A stretch of DNA of 64,000 bases from Hawksworthiomyces lignivorus. Taxonomy: Eukaryota; Ascomycota; Sordariomycetes; Ophiostomatales; Ophiostomataceae. The notes below the pieces were generated by a model that was not told the DNA's origin, made no database searches, and worked only from the letters and a program-made list of their open reading frames with translations. The position numbers were made by a program, and so were the translations under genes. The stretch is taken from the NCBI GenBank assembly GCA_002917075.1, contig NTMA01000075.1, positions 124,001 to 188,000 of the forward strand, read 5' to 3'. Of this stretch, positions 55,875 to 64,000 are shown piece by piece (positions within the stretch are counted from its first letter, which is position 1; every line of letters starts with the position of its first letter).

Positions 55875-57570
55875 ATGATTGCCCTCGTGTCCTCTCTCCT
55901 GGTGTTGCCCCTGGCGTGGGCGGTGCCCATGTCCTCTGTCGGTGCCCCAGCCCATTCCCACGGCGTCGTCAGCCTGCCAATTCGCAAGGAGGTGGTGGCA
56001 GGGGGCATGTCGTCCTCGGGCCTGCGGCGTCTCCAGCGCGCAGCCCGCAGCAATGCTGCCCTGAACAAGAACGCGGCGCAGCCGCCGCACCAGGGCCTCG
56101 TGGACCACTCGCAGTACTACCTGGCGAGCCTGGGCATCGGCACGCCGCCGCAGCCCGTGTCGCTCCTGGTGGATACCGGGGGCTGGATCACCTGGGTCAA
56201 CCCGGACTGCACGTATGCGGCGCGCCAGGACGACTGCAACGGCCAGACGCAGTACAACCCGATCGCCTCCAACAACCCGACGCCGCGCAAGGTGCACGGC
56301 CTCGACCAGATCGTCAACTACGGCGACAGCTCGGGCGCGTCGCTCGAGGGCTACGCCGACGTCTTCACGTGGGGCGACCTCAGCGCGCCCGCCGCCGGCA
56401 GCAACGGCACCGCCGCTGCCGGCGGCGGCCAGACCAAGGTCTCCTACCAGCCGTTTGGCGTGGCCAACCTGACCGTCGGCCTGGACACGGGCATCCTGGG
56501 GCTCGGCCCGGACGGCCTGGCCGGCTTCAACTCGGTCGTCAGCAACTACAGCGTCATCTCCACCATGGCCCAGCAGGGCATCATCGCGTCGCGCGCCTTC
56601 AGCCTGGCGTACGAGCGCCTGGTCGAGGTGGGCAAGCATGCAGGTATGTGGCAGATAGAGGAGAGAGAAAGAGAGATGTGCTTTCACCCTTCTCTTCCAC
56701 GGCAGCACTGACGCACACAACCAGGCATCCTCATCTTTGGCGGCATTGACAAGAACCGGTTCACCGGCCCGCTGGTCAAGTCGCCCATCGTGCCCAAGAC
56801 GGACGACCTGGACGGCTGGCGGTACTGGGCGCAGGTGACGCACATCGGCCACAACCTGGCCAACGGCACGCAGGGCGCGCGCAGCGCCACGCCCGGGCTC
56901 AACGGCACGTTCCTCGTGGACAGCGGCGCGCAGGGCATCTTCGTGCCGCGCTTCGTCTTCGACACCCTCATGGCCGAGCTCAACATGACGCGCCCCGACG
57001 CCGGCGGCTTCCCCGAGGTCGACTGCGACGCCCTGCGCAACTCCAACGGCTCCTTCTCCTTCACGTTCGCCGCGGTGGCCGCCGCCGGCAACGGCACCAG
57101 CGCCAACGCCACCGCCCCCGTGCCCGGCGTCACCATCCACGTCCCCTACGCCTCGCTCGTGCACCCGCCGCACCTCAACCCCGACAACCGCTGCTTCTTC
57201 GCGCTGAGCTCGGGCGGCAACGCCTACGACGACGGCGACGTCTTCCCCGTCCTGGGACGTGAGTTCCCGCCCCTCTTCCCCATAGGGGAGCACCTGGATA
57301 CTGTGTTTTGTCTGCGGCTAACCTGTGCCTCTCTTTTTTCCTCTAGTCGAGTTCTTCAAGGCTGCTTTCAGTACGTGATTAACCAACCCCCATCGTACGC
57401 TCTGCAGCACTAAGCTAACTGAAATAGTCACATTCGACTGGGACAACCAGGAGTTCTCGCTGGCTCAGGGCGCCAACTGCGGCGAGCCCGACCTGGTGCC
57501 CATCGGCAAGGGCCCAGGCGCCGTCCCGTCGGTCAATGGAAACTGCAAATCTGCCAGCTGGAGGAAGTAA
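55875..57570 (+). CDS. secreted pepsin-like aspartic protease with DTGG active site
   Basis: Exons 55875-56643, 56725-57258, 57347-57370 and 57428-57570; introns are 81, 88 and 57 nt; 489 residues. The start was chosen so that the protein opens with a signal peptide (MIALVSSLLVLPLAWA). After a pro-region the two lobes carry Asp100 in LVDTGGWITWVNPDC and Asp322 in FLVDSGAQGIFV. The first motif is DTGG where pepsins usually have DTGS or DTGT, and the second is DSGAQ rather than DSGT/DTGT. Exon 3 is only 24 nt; it rebuilds the LEFFKAAFITFD strand before the final exon. The catalytic Asp residues are present, but both neighbouring Ser/Thr positions are altered, so activity may differ. The 3' end lies 101 bp from the convergent ankyrin gene. 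Confidence 0.88.
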
Positions 57571-57671
57571 AGGAATCAAAACAGAAAGGAAAAAAAGAGG
57601 CGGGTATCATTGCTTCATGTAAGAAAACCATTAATAAAAACAAAAAGTGGAGAGGCCTTGGCAAAAGCTTT

Positions 57672-58493
57672 TTATGCGACACCGTCCGTAGCATACGTGT
57701 CCCGCGCAGCCTGTAGGATGTGCTCCGTCTCGCGGTCGCGCCGCCGCCGGGGGTCGGTGTTGCTGAGCGCTTTCTCGATCCAGGCGGCGAGGGCGCCGTG
57801 GCCGCCGGCGCGCGCGAGGCCCAGCGCGTCCTCGCCGGCGTCGTTGCGGTCGAGCAGCAGCGCCAGCGGCAGCAGGCGGTCGGCCGTGTACGTGTAGAAC
57901 TGCTCGTCGTCCGTGTACGCGTCGTCGTCTGGCAGCGTCGCGACGTCCTCGGGCGGCGGCTCGGCCATGTCGCCGCCGCCGCCGCCGCCGCCGTCCGCGC
58001 CCGGCAGCGAGCTCTGCACAAACAGGCGGTACACGCCCACGGCCGCCAGGTAGCGGCCGGCGCGCGCCGCGCAGTGCAGGGCCGTGTCGCCGCGCCGGTT
58101 CTTGAGCGCCACCAGGTGCTGCAGCCGCACCGTGGCGGCGCCGTAGCTGCGGTGGCAGCGCGGCGCAAAGGCCTTCTGGACGGCGCGCAGCACCGGCAGG
58201 TTGCCCGCCGCGGCGGCCTCGTGCACGACCGAGCTGCCCGTCGCCGGGTCCACGGCCGCCCCCAGCAGCAGCGCCGTCTGGCCCACATTCTGCCGCCACG
58301 ACGTGTAGTGCAGGCGGCTGGCAAACGCCGACTCATCTCCGTCGGCGTCTGCGTCGGCTCTGCTTCCGTCGGCATTACTTCCGTCGGGCACCGCTCTCGC
58401 TGCCGCCAAGAGCGGGGGGCCCACCTCGTCGGGCGGCAAGGGTTCGATTTTCATCATGCTGCTGAGCCCCGGAGGGCGCGCGTTGTCCATCAT
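57672..58493 (-). CDS. ankyrin-repeat protein
   Basis: A single exon of 273 residues. Degenerate ankyrin units can be read at GSSVVHEAAAAGNLPVLRAV, NRRGDTALHCAARAGRYLAA and GEDALGLARAGGHGALAAWI, separated by an acidic Gly/Asp-rich insertion with a run of seven Gly. There is no signal peptide or membrane span, so it is probably cytosolic or nuclear. Ankyrin repeats mediate protein binding; no catalytic domain is attached and the partner is unknown. High GC and Ala-rich coding produce long shadow frames on the other strand. Confidence 0.78.
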   Translation of the reverse strand: MMDNARPPGLSSMMKIEPLPPDEVGPPLLAAARAVPDGSNADGSRADADADGDESAFASRLHYTSWRQNVGQTALLLGAAVDPATGSSVVHEAAAAGNLPVLRAVQKAFAPRCHRSYGAATVRLQHLVALKNRRGDTALHCAARAGRYLAAVGVYRLFVQSSLPGADGGGGGGGDMAEPPPEDVATLPDDDAYTDDEQFYTYTADRLLPLALLLDRNDAGEDALGLARAGGHGALAAWIEKALSNTDPRRRRDRETEHILQAARDTYATDGVA

Positions 58494-59212
58494 GCTGTGG
58501 GTGCCTGCTGTCTCTCAACAAAGACAAGATCCTCGTCGCTGTCGCTGAAGGAATCCTGGGCAGGTCAATAACGGCGTTTCTTCGGGCAGCGCCAAGGTCG
58601 TATTCTGTAGGAGTGGTGGTGAGTCTTTGCCCTCTAAGCCCCGCCTCCTCGCCCCATTTTCGTATCCTCCCTGTCCCCCACAAGCAATTTTGTTGTTTTT
58701 TTTGCCCTGATGGCGATGACGAAAAAGCGTTGCTAGCAAAGCCTTGGCGTCCAATTAGACGGTAGTAAAAACAGAAGGCTGAGTATTACACGATTTTTTT
58801 TTTTCTTCTACTATAGTTCCACTTCTGTCACCTGTTTCCATATTCTGCTCTGCCCCATTGTGATACACTCAAGCTGGGGATGCAAAACTTGGCGATGTTG
58901 TGAAATAAAATGATCCCAAAGTCCTCATTTCTTGACGGATTGATGTTGTCCAATGTCTCGCCCACGTGCTATCTCGCCATGTTCTCGGCCAAGAGTGCTG
59001 CGCCTCAACATCGTCGTAGGCAAAGAAAACCGCTGCGAGGTCGCGTGCTCTCTTTCCCTCAATTCAATCTGTGTATATAATGGAACATAATAATTCGTCG
59101 TCGGCTACTTCTAGCGTTCCTTTTGGCGCCTCTTCCGGTCAGTCCCTTCGTCAAGCAACAACCATCGCCTGTCTCGACACCGCCGTTTGACAAATCCCGC
59201 CAGAAGCCCACC
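58494..59212. other. divergent promoter region
   Basis: About 720 bp between the ankyrin gene (minus) and the unknown gene at 59213 (plus). A frame from 59123 joins the plus gene but begins at a non-ATG codon. Nothing else is supported. Confidence 0.5.
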
Positions 59213-59872
59213 ATGTCTGTGTTTCGCTTCATCCAGAATGTGGTGCCCAACTTTGCCAACGATGCGAAAGCATCGGCTGAGCTCACCCTCCAGGACCGCG
59301 ACAAGCTCGTACAGTACCAGTTGACGATCCCTCACAGTCGCTACCTAGACGAAAACTCGCTCATGGTCACCAACGTCTGCGACCACATCAAGATGGCCGA
59401 GAAGACCATAAAACTCTTGCGTAAGTATGGATACTCGCTTGCTCCACCAAACGCGGAGACTAGCGGCCGCAGCGGTTTCTCTTTCTCGTCGAAGCCCAAA
59501 TCATCCGCACCGGATCCCCGGATGCCACCCGGCATGACCGTCAACACGCACATCATTGACAGCAAGCTCCCCGGCCGGTTTGCCCATATCAGCATCCACG
59601 CGCACCGGCGCTTGATCAACGTCCTCTTCTTCTGGGAAGAAGAGTGCCAAAGATACCGCATCCTGGACGAGCAGGAGGCGGAGATCAAGGCCGCCATGGC
59701 CGCCAGCGGACCGAATCCGCCAGAGGACCTCAAGATCGCGCTGGAGCAGGTGGAGCTCAAGAGGCAGCTTCTGCCAAGCCAGCGGGGCCATGAGGGGCAG
59801 GGGGCGCCTCACCCGAGCGCTATGACAAACGGATCTGAGCATCACGACCAGTTACCGTCGTACGGCAGTTAA
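59213..59872 (+). CDS. unknown conserved-looking small cytosolic protein
   Basis: A single exon of 219 residues. The start at 59213 has an excellent context (cccaccATGt). I do not recognise the family. The first 75 residues (MSVFRFIQNVVPNF to LLRKYGYSLAPP) read as a folded helical region; a Ser/Lys-rich linker with GFSFSSKPKSS follows; the middle segment MTVNTHIIDSKLPGRFAHISIHAHRRLINVLFFWEEECQRY has well-spaced hydrophobic and charged residues; the C terminus is polar. No signal peptide or membrane span. The lack of low complexity in both blocks argues for a true protein-coding gene. Confidence 0.72.
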   Translation: MSVFRFIQNVVPNFANDAKASAELTLQDRDKLVQYQLTIPHSRYLDENSLMVTNVCDHIKMAEKTIKLLRKYGYSLAPPNAETSGRSGFSFSSKPKSSAPDPRMPPGMTVNTHIIDSKLPGRFAHISIHAHRRLINVLFFWEEECQRYRILDEQEAEIKAAMAASGPNPPEDLKIALEQVELKRQLLPSQRGHEGQGAPHPSAMTNGSEHHDQLPSYGS

Positions 59873-60382
59873 TATATCTGTTTTCTTTTTCTTTTTTTCT
59901 CCTTTACTACTTCTATTTCATATACCAGTCGTATGTTAGCGCTTTCATTTTCCTCAGCGAGAGTCTGAGGGTCGCATAGAGACAAAGATGGAACCACTCG
60001 TTGGAACTTTTCCTCTGCTGTCAACACTCAATTATAAATCGCCTTCAATCTTTCTCTGTCGCATATTGCCTTTCGTATACTTAAGAAATTCTTCGTGTCA
60101 TTTCCCGCTTTTCACAAACTTAAAAATCTTCAGTTCAATAATACATTATTTATATCACCATGGTATTAATCTACTAGATCGTCTTAATCAAAATAGAGCT
60201 ATATGTTCGAGTCTGGCCTGAATCATTGCGTAGGGTACCTCTTGATACTACAGCCTAAATATAATGTAAGCATATATGCAGAGAATATAGATGTATGGCT
60301 TGGCCACATTCAAGCGACAACTTAGAACATCTCTTCCTATTGTTGCTACAATCCCCTATAGTACATTAACCAGACATATTTG
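59873..60382. other. convergent 3' spacer
   Basis: About 510 bp, very AT-rich, between the 3' ends of the unknown gene and the DUF3455 gene. No feature seen. Confidence 0.5.
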
Positions 60383-61299
60383 TTATACCCCGTAAAACCA
60401 ATATCTGTGACCGGAGGGTTAGCTTGCTGCGCCAAGGATTGTCATCAGTGATGCTGGAAAGGAAACTCACTGTGCGGCATACTGGCGCTCGAAGGCTGCC
60501 GGCATACCCTGACAGGTATCTGGGGCAGCTCCACCAGCTGTGTGTACACGGTAGACCTCTTTCAAGCCGCCTGTCGTACTGTTAAGCGCTGCCAGCTTGA
60601 GCCAGTCGACGGCTGCCCCGCCGTCATACCCGCGCGGCGAGTCCGGCGGTGCAGGGGTCGTGTTGTTTTTGAAGCACTCTATCTGCCCGATTTGCATGGA
60701 CAGAGTATCAAGATCAAATACGGCCGTCTTCGGGTCGGAGAAAAAGTGGTGTCCGCTGACTTCTGAACGTTCAAGCCTCTCAACCACGTTAAAAAAGTCT
60801 AGTGCTACCCGAGGCAGGACGTCAAGTATGTCTGGAAACACAGCAGCCAGAACTGTTGCGTTAAAAAGAACTGCTTTCGCCCCGATGGAGACGGGAACAG
60901 CAGTGGTGTTCGTCGTATCGCATGTGTAGTTTTGCGTGCCCCGGCCGATGGCAATATGTTTGAGTGTTAGACCGGGTGCCGGCGGTGGAAGAGAGCTTGG
61001 AAGTCCTGTGGTTTGGAGTTAGTCGCAAAAGGCAGAAGACTTTCCAGGCGAAAGAGAAAGTGAAAAGAAATGGTCAAACAATTACCAGTTGGCACCATAG
61101 TCTCTGGCGTATCGCAGCCCTCGTCAAATAACGTATCTTCTATTTTGGCTTTTATTGCCAACATGCCGATGAAGTCGGCAATATCTCCCATGCCCCAAGG
61201 CATTGTAGCTTTCATATCAAGCTCAAATGGTACTGGTGCAGCAAAGACTCTAGCAACTGGGGTTGCGATGAGAAGTAATGAGATTCGAGTGGATATCAT
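60383..61299 (-). CDS. secreted DUF3455-family protein
   Basis: Exons (minus strand): 61299-61086, 61005-60471 and 60404-60383; introns are 80 and 66 nt; 256 residues. The signal peptide is MISTRISLLLIATPVARVFA. The blocks LKHIAIGRGTQNYTC, VSIGAKAVLFNAT, DWLKLAALN and VYRVHTAGGAAP are typical of the DUF3455 family, which is common in fungal secretomes and often mislabelled as malate dehydrogenase. The last exon is 22 nt: the frame otherwise stops at CAG-TGA at 60467, but that stop overlaps a perfect GTGAGT donor, and splicing gives the YWFYGV ending expected for the family. The biochemical role is unknown. Confidence 0.87.
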
Positions 61300-62916
61300 C
61301 GTGATCTTTTTTTTTTTGTCATCACAAACGCTGCAACGATTTATTTACCCTTAGGTGGAACTAATGCTAAATCTGCAATAATATGATGTCGAGAAAACGC
61401 ACGACTACTTGAGAAAAGAGAGCGCTTTATAGAAATTGTATATTCAGCATAGTCTCTCAACTTACTATAAGGTCTGACATTTACAAGATGCAGAGTCTAC
61501 AGTCTCACCCGTGCCGCTTTTGACGGTGCAAGCGCTTCTTCATTTGAATGCAGTTTGTCTGACAGCAAGGCTGGGTGCATTTGATATCGTAATCCGCGAT
61601 GTTTTGGAAAAGTGTGTTGACACTACTCTATACAACATCATATCTGCGACATGATTAGCACAGCACACTTGTTAATCAGAATTTCCAAATTGGGAAGTGA
61701 AGCCGGTATAATTGAGCCCCTGTCTGGCGATCAGCCCGACTTACCCCGGTCTGGATTTCCTGAGTCTGGTCGGCTGAAAAGCCCCTGGTGCGTGCAGAGA
61801 GTTACACATTTAAGGTTTCATGTCTCGATGATCTCATCCGACGCGGCTCGTTTCAACCTGCCATTGTCAAGTCTGCAAAAAAGCGACCTCCGCACATTCA
61901 ACCTCATCAATTTGCAAGCCACTCTACTCCACTCCCATAGAGCGAACTGTTCTATATGCCTGTCAAGTTAGCTACCACATCGTTTAGCGTCACTATGGTG
62001 ATCTGCACGTCAAAAGTGATCCGCGAAATGTTGTAGATTTATGAGAAGTTGCTGGTAGATATAGCTAACAAAGCATGCGATAAATTGAAGACAGCCGTAT
62101 TGTGCTGAGATTGAAAGTGAGGACATATGCAAAAGAATTGACTCGAATCAATCTGACGGCCTTTTACTAGCTCAAATTCAATCCGAACTCAGGGCTCGGA
62201 TGAGGATTTGACAGGAGGCTCCACCTGCAAGTCAAATTCGTGTCCTCTGATAGACTATCAGCACATTCATAATCTTCACATTTTGACAGGCAAAATAGAT
62301 CCGGAAATTTCTCTCAGGCCGAATGAGGCTTTGGCTCACAAGGGTTACCTTGGTATCGAGAAAGAAGGCTCATCCTGGAACAACGCTTGGTAGCCAAAAC
62401 AAAGAGCGCACTGTGCGACTTCATTTCTCACGAGCCCAATGAGATACGCAAAAGGTGTATGGTTTCGACTAAACCCTTCAAATATAAACTGGTTAAACAC
62501 AAAGTCGTTCTTTTTGGCTTGTAGTTGCTGCATACTTTCTTTTATTTGGACTTCGTTCTAGTCGTGGTCAGGGGTTTGCTGGTATGCCAAGCTCGTATCA
62601 GATTGGGCTTTTGATGTGTCAACCAACATCTTGGCATGCCCCAGAAAATCCCTTGGACCTCAGAGATGAAAATAATCAATATTTCCTTTTCGGGAAATTG
62701 ACAACTGGGACGAGATATAAGCATAAAGTCTTCATCTCGAGAGATATATAAATCACCGACGAGGCGGGACTTCATGTGGAATCTCTTGTGTTCAGAATCA
62801 TTCACTTCTCCTCAGGACAGCAGCCTACGCTCCTTGGCCATTTTTTGCATTTTTTTTTTTATTTCTTCTTCTTTTCTTCTTCTTCACTTCTTATAACCTT
62901 CTTTTACATTTTGAAA
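61300..62916. other. 1.6-kb spacer between divergent secreted-protein genes
   Basis: Contains the promoters of the DUF3455 gene (minus) and of the repeat-bearing secreted protein (plus). The 106-codon plus frame at 61651-61971 has no motif. Poly-T tracts near 62850 sit in the 5' leader of the right-hand gene. Confidence 0.5.
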
Positions 62917-64000
62917 ATGTTCTCTGTATACTTTATTAGTTCTCTTCTTCTTTCAGCTGGTCTGATAGATGCTGCCTCTGTGAGCCACATCAACCCCAGG
63001 TCTGCCAATGCGCGCAACCTCTTTTCTCGACAGGGTCAGGCCAGCTGCTTGAAGCAGAACCTGATCCAGAGCGCCAGCGACCTGACCGGCCAGGAGCCAG
63101 GAACCGACGGCATCAAGCCTGGACAGGCCGAGTCCGAAACGTAAGTTTTCTCTTCACTGCTTGCCTGGCTACTACGCCGGCGGCCATGACTCATCTGACA
63201 TTGTTGGTTGCTAGGGACGCAAACAACTTTATCAATTTCTGCGACGGCCAGGTGATCACCAATGGACAGCAGATCACGACCGGCTCGTGCAACGGCATTC
63301 CCATGGGCAAGATCCCGGCCGTGAGCAACATGATCTCTGCCGTCATCACGAATCCCCAGCAGGGGGCGCAGGTGCCCGCAGACACCACGTTCAACGTCTC
63401 CGTGCAGACGGCCCACCTCAACGCCGGCCACTTTGTCAACCCGACCACCAACTACTACACGGCGCCGCAGGACCTCGACGCCAACGGCGACATCATCGGC
63501 CATTGCCACGTGACCGTCCAGGACGTCGGCTCGATCGACCCGACCACGCCGCCGGACCCGACCACGTTTGCCTTCTTCAAGGGCATCGACGACGCCGGCA
63601 ACGGAAAGGGCCTCCTGCAGGCCGTCGTGGACGGCGGCCTGCCTGCCGGCACCTACCGCGTCTGCACCATGATCGCGGCCCAGAACCACCAGCCCGTGAA
63701 CATGCCCGTGGCGCAGCGCGGCGCGCAGGACGACTGCATTCGCTTCACCGTCGTGGCGAAGGCGGGATCCGGCCCGTCGACGTCCAAGAACAAGGACAAG
63801 AACATGACACAGAACCAGGACCAGGAAGGCTTCGTGCACGCTGGGGGCAGCACCAACGGCAATGCTGGAGGCAGCACCAACGGCAATGCTGGAAGCAGCA
63901 CTGACAGCAATGCTGGGAGCAGCACTGACAGCAATGCTGGGAGCAGCACTGACAGCAATGCTGGGAGCAGCACTAACAGCAATGCTGGGAGCAGCACTAA
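62917..64000 (+). CDS. secreted fungal protein with C-terminal tandem repeat, truncated by the window edge
   Basis: Exons 62917-63140 and 63215 to beyond 64000, with a 74-nt intron; 336 complete codons are visible. The ATG at 62917 gives a signal peptide (MFSVYFISSLLLSAGLIDA). A conserved-looking domain follows (SCNGIPMGKIPAVSNM, TTFAFFKGIDDAGNGKGLL, NHQPVNMPVAQRGAQDDC) that I associate with a widespread secreted fungal family of unknown function. The C-terminal part has a Lys/Asn/Gln-rich linker and then a tandem repeat of eight residues (GSTNGNAG, later SSTDSNAG) that continues to the window end. The frame is open at base 64000, so the true length and any GPI signal cannot be seen. Confidence 0.85.
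63846..64000 (+). repeat. 24-bp in-frame tandem repeat
   Basis: Six full units of 24 bp (eight codons) and a partial seventh reach the window edge. The first two units differ from later ones (AAC GGC against GAC AGC), while the later ones are nearly identical, which suggests recent expansion. Confidence 0.92.

Noticed and set aside
55845..57293. A 482-codon minus-strand frame antisense to the second aspartic protease
   Set aside because: Low-complexity composition and no domain; it spans introns of the real gene. The plus-strand gene explains the conservation.
1..64000. tRNA genes
   Set aside because: I looked for B-box-like GGTTCRANYCC sequences with matching A-boxes and found none that could fold as a tRNA. 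A covariance-model scan would be decisive.

Overview
The window is nuclear DNA of a filamentous ascomycete (Pezizomycotina); I cannot fix the genus. Supporting signs: short spliceosomal introns (about 57-138 nt) with GTRNGT donors, CTAAC-like branch sites and YAG acceptors; GC-rich exons in AT-richer spacers; and families typical of these fungi (GH5 endoglucanase, CE16 esterase, DUF3455, an AspRS-DUF2156 fusion, OPT and MFS transporters, pepsin-like proteases). I find 22 protein-coding genes, 21 complete and one running off the right edge. I see no tRNA, rRNA, intact transposon or CRISPR array.

Layout. 0-7.4 kb: a prolyl-4-hydroxylase-like dioxygenase, a six-exon aspartic protease and a GH5 endoglucanase with a mucin-like tail. 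7.4-15 kb: a long spacer with no gene I can support. 15-28 kb: a secreted phosphoesterase-type acid phosphatase, a convergent CE16 esterase, replication factor C subunit 3 with two perfect MluI boxes upstream, a Cys-rich single-pass membrane protein, then a histidine acid phosphatase preceded by CACGTG boxes. 28.5-35 kb: an OPT transporter, a charged low-complexity protein and a polytopic membrane protein. 35.4-40.4 kb: the most notable locus, an aspartyl-tRNA synthetase fused to a DUF2156 transferase (ErdS-type), head-to-head with an HSL-type alpha/beta hydrolase (ErdH candidate). Together these would make and remove ergosteryl-aspartate. 40.6-42 kb: a second Cys-rich single-pass membrane protein. 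42-46.8 kb: a repeat-rich spacer with a minisatellite, A/T hexamer arrays and a foldback element. 46.9-50.8 kb: an SDR and a nine-exon MFS transporter. 53-64 kb: a sulfatase, a second aspartic protease, an ankyrin protein, an unknown protein, a secreted DUF3455 protein and a secreted protein with a 24-bp tandem repeat at the right edge.

Many products look secreted or membrane-bound (two phosphatases, two proteases, sulfatase, endoglucanase, esterase, peptide transporter), which suits nutrient scavenging. They are not packed as one cluster and nothing shows that they are co-regulated. Exon boundaries were deduced by reading splice signals and checking that phase and family motifs continue across each junction.
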